Below are positions 30,931 to 42,338 of a DNA stretch of 64,000 nt, piece by piece. Origin of the DNA: Puccinellia tenuiflora. Lineage: Eukaryota; Streptophyta; Magnoliopsida; Poales; Poaceae. The notes beneath the pieces were generated by a model. That model made no database searches. It was not told the origin of the DNA and was given only the letters and a program-made list of their open reading frames with translations. Where the stretch lies: the NCBI GenBank assembly GCA_012064385.1, contig QRDG01001879.1, forward strand, positions 1 to 64,000, written 5' to 3'. A program made the translations under genes and the position numbers. Numbering within the stretch: the first letter of the stretch is position 1; each line of letters begins with the position of its first letter.

Positions 30931-32370
30931 CTATATATTAAGCTAACTATATTTGCTATGGTTAATTATTGTCGAAGAAATAAAAGAAATGAATAAATTT
31001 ATGGTGTACCAGCAAGATTACCACTCGAGAGATGCGTAACACAATTTATAGTTTCAACTTGAGTTATGTGAAATTATCGAGCGATCTATAAATAAATATA
31101 TACTATAGTGAAAAGCATTCCTGTTGTGTGAGACGATAGTCACACATTGGCAGCCGCACATAAGCCTTTGGGATAATAGGACCTTATTACCACCTGAACA
31201 CAAGATCATGTAAATGCAGTGTCCAGGTATACGTAGGAGAATCTCTGATTCAGCACAGGAGTCACCGGCGCCACCAACAACACCCTTGACTGCCACGTCA
31301 CCATCTAGGTGTTCGATGCAATCTAGAACACGACTATAGGAGGGTCGTCACCGTAATATTTCAGGGTGATGGTAGAAGTCAGTCGTTGGTCACAGAGACC
31401 ACTACGGTAACGACGAATCGTTGCCATGCTGCCACTAGTGAAAAACGAGGCTTTTGTCCGGAGCTTTTGTACTGGTCACTATTTGAACCGGGGCTAATGT
31501 GAGCATTAGTCCCGGTTCAAACTGCCAGGACGCCGGCAGGCTCTAGTCCCGGTTCGTAGGGACCCTTTAGTCCTGGTTCGTGATACGAACCGGGACTAAA
31601 GGTTTGCGGCCGACAGCCGCCGAGGTGGGGACAGCGCGAGAACCCTTTAGTCCCGGTTCGTATTACAAACCGGGACTAAAGGCGAGACTGAAGGCAGGTT
31701 CTCACTATATCATCTTCTTCCTGCCCGAGGAGCTCGAGTTCATCACCATTTTTCTCCTCTATCTCCTCCCCGAGCTCGAATTCATCCACATTTTTTCCAC
31801 GGTTTGTCAAGATTAATGGCGCCCCATCCACCCAAGGGTTCTAATAGGTTAGAAACTTCATCCTCCCGGAGTTCGAGTTCATCCCCATTGCTAGTTTTGC
31901 TCCTCATTTCATTAGTATTGCTAGCTAGGTGTTTGATGAAATGCCTAAGTTAGTTTAGCTCAAATTCTAGGTTAGTTGTGTAATGCACAATGCTAGTTTA
32001 TTTGTTTTATATGCAATTTGAGCTCAAATTAAAGTATGATTTGTGGGTTTTAGTGACGTCCCGTCCCTGTCCCTGTTCTCACCGTCGTTGATCGCCCGCG
32101 CTGCCCCGTCGCCGGCACCACCTTGGTGAGCCTCTTGTTCTTATTTTAAAAAAATCTTTTTTATATGATTTACATAGTTACTTGTATATTTTTTCTTACT
32201 TGTATGATTGTTTGTTATATGTATAGTGCCATGGTTTTGATATCCGTCCCTGTCGGCCCTCGTCCGGTCTATGATTCGGATGTGCTATATTATCTTTTAT
32301 AACTATTTGTTTAATTTCGTGTTTATAACAATTATGCCGACCAACACTTGACATAGATATTTTTATCTAG

Positions 32371-32676
32371 GAGATATATGAACCGGAAATTCCAACCGAC
32401 CCTCTTGTCGAGAAGTTAAATTTAGTTGAAAACGAAAACAATGATTTGAAAGAAAAAATGAAAAAAATTGAAGAAGAGAAGATGAAATTGGAGTTGTATC
32501 TTCTCGATGTCGTCGATGATCACAAGATCAAGATGGATGCAATGCGCTTGAAGATTAGAAAGATGAGAAAATATGCCATTAATAAAGAGGCTTGGTATCA
32601 ATATGCTGTTGGATCAATGGTTACCTTAGTTGTGATTTTGATCGCATGTGTTGTTGCATTTAAATGTATTAGATAG
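32371..32676 (+). CDS. CACTA-associated coiled-coil membrane-anchored protein, exon
   Basis: Open frame after an AG acceptor (TTTTATCTAG, ends 32370). 101 residues: an acidic/charged start, a predicted coiled coil (NENNDLKEKMKKIEEEKMKL and following), then KMDAMRLKIRKMRKYAI, and a C-terminal hydrophobic segment (AVGSMVTLVVILIACVVAF). I know this arrangement as a recurrent accessory ORF next to the transposase in grass CACTA elements; its role is not known to me. The upstream exon is not resolved (about 32050-32240 has splice-like sites). Confidence 0.55.
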   Translation, partial: EIYEPEIPTDPLVEKLNLVENENNDLKEKMKKIEEEKMKLELYLLDVVDDHKIKMDAMRLKIRKMRKYAINKEAWYQYAVGSMVTLVVILIACVVAFKCIR

Positions 32677-32837
32677 TCTGTATGTTAGTTTCAATATATG
32701 TTTTATGAGAACTATGTATTACATTTGGTCACTACTCTACTTTGGTTTTAATGTGATGAACTTGTATTAATTAATTTAGTCACTTCTCTATTCATGATGG
32801 TGCGTGTAATGATTTTTGATATACTTATATAATGCAG

Positions 32838-32937
32838 ATGAGTCGGCAATATCTCGCAATATATGAGGTGCTTGATGTACCGGCAATGGATGTACGGTGA
32901 CAGATGGACTGGCGACTTCATTACAGGCCTGCGTACT
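32838..32937 (+). pseudogene. CACTA transposase, N-terminal remnant
   Basis: Begins after a GCAG acceptor with ATGAGTCGGCAA, the usual start of grass CACTA transposases. A roughly 37-bp insertion or partial duplication (around 32850-32886, with CGGCAATGGATGTACGG after it) shifts the frame. The following frame reads MYGDRWTGDFITG, the expected next motif, and is then cut by the junction to the F-box block. Non-functional. Confidence 0.6.
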
Positions 32938-32960
32938 TTGGCCTTCAAATACAATGGAAG

Positions 32961-33072
32961 TTATATTTGTCCATGATGAATTGATGATCTATCCTGGAGA
33001 ATGAACTTGCTACCAGCGTATATGAACACCCAGATGACTACGTCAATCAGGCGGATGATGGCGGGTGCAAAC
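32961..33072 (-). pseudogene. Candidate 3' exon of F-box family, copy C
   Basis: 112-bp counterpart of 18635-18746 with the same acceptor (CTGCAG) and open frame (FAPAIIRLIDVVIWVFIYAG). No intact F-box exon accompanies it. Confidence 0.4.
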
Positions 33073-34869
33073 CTGCAGGAGTGAAAGATAACAAGTAATT
33101 CTCCAGCAATGTGCACTCATAAGACCCAAATATATATCCTGCTGTAAAGACACAAATTATCCGCATAAGAAGATTGCGAAAGAGAGACAGGCAAGTCATG
33201 TAAATCAAAGCTATTTACATGCCATGCAGAAAATCAGCCAACTCACAACTTACTTTGTTGTGCACATGAAGAATGAACAAAGTTAACTAGCTATCAGAAA
33301 TCAGGAACAGAGCCCTACCTCTTGCAATATAGGTACAAAAGCATATAGATAAATGTGTGTTGATGCTATTGAGTCAAGATCTTGTCTGAATAAGAAATAT
33401 ATGTGAAACTAGCCTGGAAATTATGATAAACTACATGGAAAGTGCAGTGGGTCTACCATTATGTCCACCGTAGGAAACAATGTTCAACATATAATGAACT
33501 ATACCTTAACTTTTTGTGGAGAAATTGAAGAAATAAATGCTATATGAGATCTACATCAGTCATGCAGCCCATATGCTGTCAGTCTGTCAGTTACCTGAAC
33601 ATGTAGCTCAAGATTTCAATTTACACTCTTCAGTAACAGTGCTTGCTAATAAGAACTGCAGCATTATCACGTGACATGTAGCACCAAAAAATCCACAAGT
33701 TTCATAAAGACATGTTAGGAAGCCAGCATGCAGAAACCATTAGTTCTAGACATGCCTCATCGCCAATTCATCAATGGTACTTATTTTGGGAGATGAATCT
33801 AGATATTGAATCAAAGTTAGAAGTTAGAAGACTAAGCTTGCAATGCACTTCTGAGCAAATTAAATAACGGAGCACATAGTTGCTGTAACTGGAGGTTCAT
33901 TACAAGATAATGCATTCACCCCCTTACACATGGCAACAACATGGGGAAATTATCAAGCTTACTAACAAAACCAACAACAGTACAAGAAAACGACCCCCCA
34001 TTTCACAAAACCAACAACTCGGTCATCTTCCTTGTTTATGAGAGTGGCCTCCTGCCCTTAAGCAAATTTAACCATGCATTGTCAATGTGGGGCCTAACAG
34101 GGAGCCTGCTCTGCCTGCAAATAAATATTTTTCGATGTTAAACCAACAAGAGATGATATGATACCATCTAAATTGCAAATCAAGTGGGCCTAATCATAAT
34201 TAGGTGTCACATTCTTAGTCTAGATAGCACCCAAAATCTGCTCAGGCACATATATTATCAGAGATTAAAACACTGCATATAACTCTCGATCTGATTAACC
34301 ATTAAATATCTTGTTTGTTACACTGACCGATATATTAGAATTGTTGTCAAATCATTGAAACATGTAGGTATAGATATACCTGGAACTCGTGTATGGAATC
34401 AAAGCACGGAGTGCTGCGCTCTTCCATAGCTTCTTCCACTCTAGTGGCTTGAGTGCTGCTGCTGCTGCAAGAAACCAGAGGTTCATTACAAGATAATCCA
34501 CTCAACCACTTACACATGGCAATAACATGGGGAGGTTATCAAGTTTACTGACAAAAGCCAAAAACAGTACGATAAAACAAGAACCATTTCACCAAACCAG
34601 CTAGCAAATAGCGGCATCATTCATCATAAGATGCTTGTCACCTCAGAGTTGGTCATCTTTCTTGTTGATGAGAGTAGCCTCCTGTCTTTAAGCAAATATC
34701 CACATATGAAGATGTTGCTGCATTTGAGTAAAATATCCTGTCTAAGGAAAATCTGTGAAATCATCAAGGAAATTATGATATACCAAAATAGTTGCAATGA
34801 TCACTGTAGCCTCGCACTTCGACTGAACATATGAAAATCTTCATCTCATTGAATGGACATTGCAATCTA

Positions 34870-34963
34870 CTCCCTCCGATCCATAAAAAGTGTCGCTCAT
34901 TTTATACTAAGTTAGTACAAACTTTGTACTAAGTGGGCGACACTTTTTATGGATTGGAGGGAG
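34870..34963. mobile_element. Stowaway MITE
   Basis: 94 bp, CTCCCTCCGATCCATAAAAA at one end and its near-perfect inverse at the other, flanked by TA (34868-34869, 34964-34965). Nearly a full hairpin. The paralogous site in the copy B region (about 22453) is empty, dating the insertion after the block duplication. Confidence 0.92.
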
Positions 34964-35946
34964 TATTATTATGTTCACTGTAGGCCAAAAAAATGCAACA
35001 GATAAATAACTAATACCTAACTGTTCTGAGGAGCTAGCTACTGTAGCAAACAACATCTCTGACACATGCAGTCATGAAAATCATACCATGTCAGAATGTT
35101 AGTTCCCTGATCTTATAGCTCAAGATTCCAGGTTACATGTTAAACTCTTCAGTACGCTGCTTGCTAAGAAGAACTATATGTAGAAGATTAATTAAGACAT
35201 ATCAGCAAGGCACAATGCAAAAACCATACCACAAAAACCACAAGCTTTCGACATGCCCTCAGCCCCTCATCATTAGTTCATTAATGGTACCTCTTTTGGG
35301 GGATGAATTCAGATATCTCATCAGAGCTAGCAGAGTAAACTGTAATAGAGTTTTTTAATTGGGAAGACTAAGGTATTGTCTGTAGATCTTTTTTCAAGCA
35401 AATTAAAGGTTGATATAGTTGCTACTGCTACAAGTTAGAGATTCATAAAAATTATACATTCACCCGATTACTCGAGCCAGCAACAATACAAGAAAACAAA
35501 CACCATTTCATCAATAACAACTACTAAATAGTGACTTAATTCAATGTAACATCCCCGCCACCTCCAAACTAGACATGTTCTCTTGTTGATGAGAGTAGCG
35601 TCCTGCCCTTAAGAAAATTCAACCTTCAGTTGACAATGCGCCACCTTACTAGGAGTGGTCGCTCTCCCTGCAAATATAGGTTTTTTTAGTGTGATAACAA
35701 ATGGAGATGACATGATACTATCTAAAATTGCCAATATAGTAGGCATGGTCATAATTAGGTGGAACATTCGAGTTTAGATGGCACTCAGAATCTGATCAAG
35801 CACATATTATCACAAATAAAAAACATTGTATATAACTTTCTATCTGATTAAACATTCAATATAAATCTTGTTTGCTCCACTAAATGATTTACTATTACAT
35901 GAGAATTGTTCTCGAATCACAAAATAAAGTAGGTATATAGATATAC

Positions 35947-36078
35947 CTGGCTGATTGTAGAAACTCACGTACGGAATCAAAGCACGGATTTCTGCTCTCT
36001 TCCATAGCTTCTTCCACTCTAGTGACTTGAGATTTAACTCGTAGATGCCAAGGTCCGTAGTGACGAAGATGATACCAC
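35947..36078 (-). pseudogene. F-box coding exon fragment (copy B-like), cut by a Gypsy LTR
   Basis: Matches the last about 130 bp of the copy B exon (ending at the donor CAG/GTATAT at 35946-35947). The 5' part of the gene is absent because the Gypsy element begins at 36079. Confidence 0.65.
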
Positions 36079-36534
36079 TGTTGATGTGGTTACACCTTTC
36101 GGGTGTGCCACCGTGGACTACCCTGGTGCGGAAAAGGACAAAGGCCCATCGGTCATAAGGCCCAGGAAGGAGGCCCCGAAGGAAAGGCTTAGAAATATTA
36201 GGTCGGCAGGCCCAGATGTAAACCTAGTCGGTATAGGACCCGCGACCCAGTCCCACTATTTAAGGACTGGGAGGGCCGCCGACCTAGGGTACGCTCATAT
36301 TCACCACCAGAAACCCTAGCGAGATCGCATCTCACGATCTCGCCATTGTAATCGATCTGTAAAGCTCATCATCAATTCCAGACAAGCAGGACGTAGGGCT
36401 TTTACCTTTAGGGGCCTGAACCTTGGTAAATCCCGCTTGTCAGCCGACGGATCCACCAGTACCACTATCTTCTTTTCCTATTCTCTCAACCCAAGGATGT
36501 CATCCGAGGGATTTGGCGTGGTAACCCCACGTCA
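36079..36534 (+). repeat. 5' LTR of the Tat-like Gypsy element
   Basis: 456 bp from TGTTGATGTGG to ACGTCA, directly before the primer-binding site at 36536-36552. It interrupts the F-box exon fragment. No partner LTR is visible. Confidence 0.7.
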
Positions 36535-36535
36535 A

Positions 36536-36552
36536 TTGGCGCCGTCTGTGGG
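36536..36552 (+). other. Primer-binding site of the Tat-like Gypsy element
   Basis: TTGGCGCCGTCTGTGGG directly after the LTR end (GTCA), a configuration common in plant Gypsy elements. Confidence 0.65.
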
Positions 36553-38985
36553 AAAGACTGGTGCTGGATCTACGGATTCAGCGGCTTCATCAGCGACCAT
36601 CGGCGACTCGCCGGATCTGCAATTGTTGATCTTCTTCGGCTACCTGGGATTCAGCCCACACTCGTCGGTCACGCGGCCGGCCTTCACGGATCTACACGCA
36701 GGCGTGGACGTAAGCTTCGGCGAACTACGTTTCTTCGTCAACAAGTGGGGCACTCTCCGCCTCACGGACGCACCGCACCCTGCGGCAACAGCACCCGCTA
36801 CTTCATCGACTGCCGCGGTAGAATCCGCCCCGTCATCGGCTGCATCGGCCTTCACCGTGTCCTCCGACGACGAGTTTTTAGGCAATCCGCTCAAGGATAT
36901 CGCGTCGTTCTCGACTGCGACTACGCAATCTTTCGCGCGCACGACTGAATGGGCAGTCGTGCCCTATGCTTCATCGACTCCGTCATCGAGCCCTTCGAAC
37001 TTCACGGACGGAAATCAAGTAAACTTCGAGTCCGTCTTTGGAGACGGCTCGGATCTGGAGGAAGTTCCGCGCATCCTCCCCATGCAGGTGTACATGACAG
37101 CACCCACGGGACCACCCGCAGGACCAGCCGCAGGACCGGCCGCGGGGACGGCTATCATAACGGAAGCATCACCAAGCGCTCCACCCGAGCAATGCACATA
37201 CCCGTTCACAGTAACTCTGCAGAACGGACGAACTCAGCTGCACATCACGCAAGCTATGGGTGAAAAGGCGATAAAGGCCGTAGCGGATGGTGCTCCGGCG
37301 GAGGATGCAAGGGCTGAAGACCTGCAATGCTACCAGTACCTACTATGGCAGGAAAGCATCAAGCTAAAGGAGCAGGAGAGGGTCCTTGCGGAGAGAAGAA
37401 GGCAAGCTAGCCTGTCAAGCGCGCGATGGGCGGATTTATCCGTCCAATCATCGGGGTGATCTCAACCTTCTCGCGATCGGCCCCGCTACCTGCGTATACC
37501 GAGGGGGCAAGGACTACCGTCACCCGAAACTTGGAGGACTCCTTCATGCCCCTAGATGACGGAGGAATACCAATTCCCAAAACAGCTACCAGCACCCTCA
37601 TGTCGGTAGCCACATACCTGCAAGCGACACAACCACCGGAGGGCGACCCTCGGGCGGCCTTGCACCGCCAGCAAATCAAGTTCGTCAGCATGGCGGGTGC
37701 GGAGCTGATACCAGAGGAACCGCCACAACCAACCACAGCCGCAGTGACTGCCAACAACGCGCCTCCACGGCGACAACAAAGTCCACGGCATGAACCGCGG
37801 ACCCGCCACCTTGGCGACCGCGCTGCTCGCGATCAGGAGGACCGCATCGTGTGCATAAACAACGAGTGTGCCGCTCATGACCGCGAATACCGCGCCACCC
37901 GTGATCAGAGGCATCGCGCAACTCGCGGACGAGAAGATCGATATCACCTCACAAAAGGCGAGGATGCACGCAACGTCATCACGCAGAACAAGGTCAACAG
38001 GAACCGCACGAGGCGGGCTGCACGCGACACGAGCAGCGACGATCCAGACTCCGAAGAAGACTTCGAACCTTGCGGAGCACTCTGCTTCAGTCGCCGTATC
38101 CGAGAGGCAAGGATGCCGAAGGGTTTCAGATTAACATCTGAGACCCCAAAGTATGATGGCCTACAAGAACCCTCCGCCTGGCTGGAGGACTACCTCACGG
38201 CAGTAACCTGCCAAAGAGGATCGACGTCTACTGCCATGCAGTACATACAACTCATGCTCTCGGGGTCGGCTCGAGCCTGGCTCAAGAGCCTACCGAGAGG
38301 CGCATACACTTGCTAAGAAGACTTCAGTGAGGACTTCGTCCGCAATTTCATCGGCACATACAAGAGACCTGCCTCATACTAGGAGCTGCGAGCCTACAAG
38401 CAGCGTGAAGATGAGACACTGCGCGAGTACATCCAGCGATGGACTCTCCTGCACAACGCGGCGGAGAAGATATCGGAAGACAATGCCGTATACGCGTTCA
38501 CTCGAGGAGTCTATCGACTCGAGCTGAAGGAGACGCTCGGAAGAATAAAGCCGAAGACCATCGCCCATCTCATGCAGATAGCCAACGAGTGGGCGGATGG
38601 CGAAGATTCCATACGGAATGAGCGCGGCGGCACACCTGGTAACAACGGCGACCAAGGTTCCTGGAGTCGCCGTAATAGCGACCGCCGTCGCAAGAGGAAG
38701 TCGCGTGTCTACGAGGACACGGAGGGCATGGAACTCGTGGCGGCAGGTTTTCCTGAAAGCCGCGAGCAAAGAAACCGTGACGACAGTCGAACAACCGGTT
38801 ACAAGGGCAACAAAGAAGTCAAGCACGAATGGCGGCCACGAGAGTCGCGAGGTGGTCGAGCTCCACGAGCTCCCCCAATGCTTCATGACGTGTGCCGGTT
38901 CCACATGTTTAGAGATGAGAATGGTGTTCTCAGATCCAAGCACCTCCTCAAAGACTGTGAGAAATTTCATATCCTCCATAACTAG
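36553..38985 (+). pseudogene. Gypsy gag region, broken
   Basis: First part open in one frame to 37459, with low-complexity Ala/Pro/Ser sequence. A frameshift near 37430-37459 leads to the frame used by the rest of pol. There the capsid homology is clear: PKYDGLQEPSAWLEDYLTAV, then AWLKSLPRGA, YKQREDETLREYIQRW, TIAHLMQIANEWADGED. In-frame stops lie at 38314, 38380 and 38983. Arg-rich stretches (37800-38030, 38670-38870) probably bind RNA. No canonical zinc knuckle seen. Confidence 0.75.
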
Positions 38986-39000
38986 TACGCACAGCTCCTC

Positions 39001-42000
39001 CTGCAACAGCAACATCAGGCGCAGGCAGTACCTAGTTCATTGGCTGTGGGAGCGCCGCACGCTCCACCATTGCCTCCGGGACACATGGCGGGTGCAGTCC
39101 AGTACCAGCCACGGGTAGAAGAGCCAAGATCTGATGGGGATGCTGACCCAAAGCCTGTGGGTCGCATGTTCATGATTCAGAAAGGATGCCCCTCAAATCG
39201 GGACCAAAAGCTCATAACAAGGCAGGTCCACCTTGCCGTCCAATCACCACCCGCGGTACCAGAGTACCTCAACTGGTCGCAGGCCAGCATAACATTCACC
39301 AGGGACGATCATCCACCTCAAGTCCCGTGGCCGGGCCACTCAGCCCTTGTTTTGGATGCGCAGATAGGAGGCTTCGCTATGAGCCGCGTGTTCATGGATG
39401 GTGGCAGCGGAATCAATATCATGTTCGCTGACACGCTGCGCGGAATGAACATACTGACGACAAACCTGGCACCTTCCGTCAACACCTTCCACGGCATAGT
39501 ACCAGGGAGACCAGTCTATCCCTTGGGAACAATCTCACTCGACGTGATCTTTGGTGAGCCAGCCAACTTCCGGAAGGAGAAGATAGAGTTCGAGGTGGTT
39601 GACTGGAAGTCGCAGTACCATGTCATCCTGGGACGACCAGCGTTCGCACGGTTCATGGTGGTGCCGCACTATGCCTACCTGAAGCTGAAGATGCCGGGAC
39701 CTTACGGGACAATCACCGTCAACGGAGACTTCGAACGATCCGATGAGTGCGATCGCAAGTTCAACAAGATCTCTGAGTCGTTCGGGGCGCAGGAGCAGCT
39801 TCAGGAGTTGGCACTCACCAACGACCGCACCCTCTTTCCCGAGGGCAAACAATCAGCGTCAGGCTCTGCCTTCAACGCGACAAATGACACAAGGGAGCAT
39901 CAGGTGCACCCGACGGACCCCAAGAAGACGGTCCTCGTATCGACGAGCTTGCCTTCCACATAGGAAGGCGCCACTACCAGGAAAAGCATTATAGGGAGGT
40001 TGCCTATCTGTGGCGCACCCTTAATTTATGCGCCACAAAAAATTATTCTGTGGCGCATGGCTGTCGATGCGCCACTGAAATTTGAACATTTTGTGGCGCA
40101 TCCTTAGCACATGCGCCACAGAATATCAACTTTCTATGGCGCACTGCACGCCATGCGCCACAGAAAGAGAGACTTCTGTGGCGCACCACTCTTCATGCGC
40201 CACAGAATACGCGTGGGCCCCACCTTCAATCAGTGGGCCGTGGTCCATCTCGGCCTTTTCTGTGGCGCACCGTGGCTGGTGCGCCACAGAAATTCATCTT
40301 TCTGTGGCGCATGGAGAAGGATGCGCCACAGAAAGTTGAATTTCTGTGGCGCACTAGCCACGGTGCGCCACAGAATAGCTGACTTTCTGTGGCGCACCAA
40401 GTTTGGTGCGCCACAGATTTTTCGCGCGCTCGTCGAGTTCCTATGTGAGAACTGGGAGATTTTCGCCTGGTGTCCAGCCGACATGCCAGGCATACCCAGG
40501 GAATTCGCCGAGCACGCCCTCCAGATCCTGCCCAATGCGAGGCCCGTCAAGCAAACGATGCGCCTCTTTGCGGAGCCGAAGCACCTCGCCATCGGGCAAT
40601 AAATCGATAGGCTCCTGGCAGCCAACTTCATCCGGGAGATCAAGAAGTCTGACTGGGTCGCCAACCCAGTCCTGGTGCCAAAGAAAAACACAGACATACT
40701 ACGCATGTGTGTATACTTCACTTCATTAAACAAGTGTTGTCCAAAAGATCATTTTCCACTGCCTCGAATCGACCAAATTGTTGACTCGACTGCAGGCTGC
40801 GCGCGCCTCTGCTTTTTGGATGCCTATTCAGGCTATAACCAGATCAGGATGAAGAAGGAAGACGAAGAGAAAACAACATTCATCACACCCTTTGGTGTTT
40901 ACTGTTACACAACGATGCCCTTCGGGCTAAAGAATGCGGGTGCCACGTACCAGCGTATGATGCAGAACTGTCTCAAGGAGCAGATCAGACGCAATGTCCA
41001 GGTGTACGTTGATGACATCGTCGTCAAGACCAAGAAGGAAGACACACTCCTTGACAACCTCCGCGAAACATTCGCCGCACTAAAGAAATACACCATCAAG
41101 CTGAACCCTACTAAGTGCGTGTTCGGTGTGCCAGCCGGGCAACTACTAGGCTACCTCGTATCTGCGCGAGGCATCGAAGCAAACCCGGAAAAAATACAGG
41201 CGCTCCTGAAGATGCCGGCACCGTCGAAGCTCAGGGATGTGCAGCAGCTCTCTGGAAGGATAGCGGCACCCAGCCGATTCATTAGCAGGTTTGGGGAGAA
41301 GGCGCTCCCGTTCTACCACCTGATGAAGAAGACGGACCGCTTCGAGTGGACCGAGGAAGCCCAAGCCGCCTTCGTCGACCTCAAGCGCACCCTGTCAACG
41401 CCACCAGTCCTGGTGGCACCACACGAAAAGGAGCCGTTGTATCTCTATATAGCGGCCACAAACAGGGTAGTCAGTACGGTGCTGGTAGTCGAGCGGGCTG
41501 AAGAAGGAAAAGCTCATGGTGTGCAGAGACCGATATACTACCTCAGCGAGGTGTTGTCTCAGTCGAAGCAGAGATACCCGCACTATCAGAAGCTGGCGTA
41601 TGGGTATTCATGACCTTGCGCAAGGTGGCACACTACTTCCAAGAGCACCCCATCACGGTGGTGAGCGCGGCTCCACTAAGTGACATGCTCAAAAACTCCA
41701 AAGCGACAGACAGAGTCGCCAAGTGGAGCATCGAATTAGGTCCTCTAGACCTAACATACAAACACCCGACAGCAATCAAGGCACAAGTCCTCCCCGACTT
41801 CACTATGGAGTGGATGGAGATGCAGTTGCCGTCGGTACCCGATACGTCCAACTCATGGACCATGTACTTCGATGGTTCCAAGAGGAACGAAGGCGCAGGA
41901 GCAGGTGCTATCCTCATATCACCCAAAGGCGACAAGATTCGTTATGTGCTGCAGATGGACTTCGAGAAGCCATCCAACAACGAAGCAGAATATGAAGTCC

Positions 42001-42338
42001 TGATCCATGGGATGAAGATGGCTAAGGAGTGCGGCGCTGATCGCCTGATGATTTGCGGAGACTCGAACCTGGTCATGCAACAGAGCATGAAGGAGTGCGA
42101 TGCAACAACAGAGAACATGATAGCATACATGAACCTGTATAACATCATGGAGGGGAGCTTCGACGGCTGCGAGCTCCGCCATGTCGGGCGAGCAAGCAAT
42201 GAGGAGGCAGACACCCTCGCCAACATCGGGTCCTTGAAACTCAAGGAGCCCCCCCGGAGTCTTCCTGGAGAAGATAAACAAAAGATCTATCAAGGTCAAG
42301 CAGCCTGCGGCTCCCTCTACACCGGCAACCGGGACTGA
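39001..42338 (+). pseudogene. Gypsy protease, reverse transcriptase and RNase H, broken
   Basis: Protease motif VFMDGGSGINI (about 39390-39422). The frame ends at a stop (39961), is interrupted by a 453-bp CACTA fragment (39972-40424) that leaves it in phase, and resumes ALVEFLCENWEIFAW. Another stop lies at 40600. RT motifs follow: FLDAYSGYNQIRM, TTMPFGLKNAGATYQRMM and the catalytic VYVDDIVV near 41003-41030. A frameshift near 41610 leads to RNase H (MYFDGSKRNEGAGAGAIL, NNEAEYE, ICGDSNLV, NEEADTLANIG). All catalytic motifs are legible but the reading frame is not continuous. Confidence 0.85.
39972..40424. mobile_element. CACTA-like element fragment inside Gypsy pol
   Basis: Begins CACTACCAGGAAAAGC and consists of alternating TGTGGCGCA and TGCGCCACA repeats, matching in reverse the right end of the complete element at 49223-50909. 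The right side ends GCCACAGATTTTTCG with no CACTA terminus. The host frame resumes in phase, and CGC occurs on both sides (39969-39971 and 40425-40427). Confidence 0.7.

Larger units (their letters stand above)
29459..31255 (+). repeat. Tandem duplication, unit 2
   Basis: Second copy, longer because of a MITE (29722-30015) and about 90 bp of extra sequence near 29485-29590 absent from unit 1. Ends near 31255, where similarity to the end of unit 1 (about 29450) stops. Confidence 0.8.
31433..32937 (+). mobile_element. CACTA transposon fragment with left end and coding remnants
   Basis: Starts CACTAGTGAAAAACGAGG and carries several direct and inverted TTTAGTCCCGGTT repeats to about 31690, the same family as 487-1824. 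Downstream are two element-coded exons (32371-32676 and 32838-32937). The right part is missing: sequence changes abruptly at about 32933-32937 to the duplicated F-box block. No TSD can be paired. Confidence 0.75.
32933..36078 (-). repeat. Duplicated F-box block (copy C), coding exons lost
   Basis: 32933-34452 matches 18607-20160 (copy A 3' exon, intron and last part of its coding exon). 34453-36078 matches 22041-23582 (copy B 3' side and last part of its coding exon). The segment between, corresponding to about 20160-22040 and holding the copy A F-box exon, is deleted at a TGCTGCTG junction. A Gypsy element then cuts the copy B-like exon at 36079. Same orientation as the originals. Confidence 0.78.

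Noticed and set aside
40082..40424. Regularly spaced TGTGGCGCA repeats that resemble a CRISPR-like or tandem array
   Set aside because: The motifs alternate in orientation and belong to a CACTA subterminal region matching 49223-50909 in reverse; this is a plant genome.
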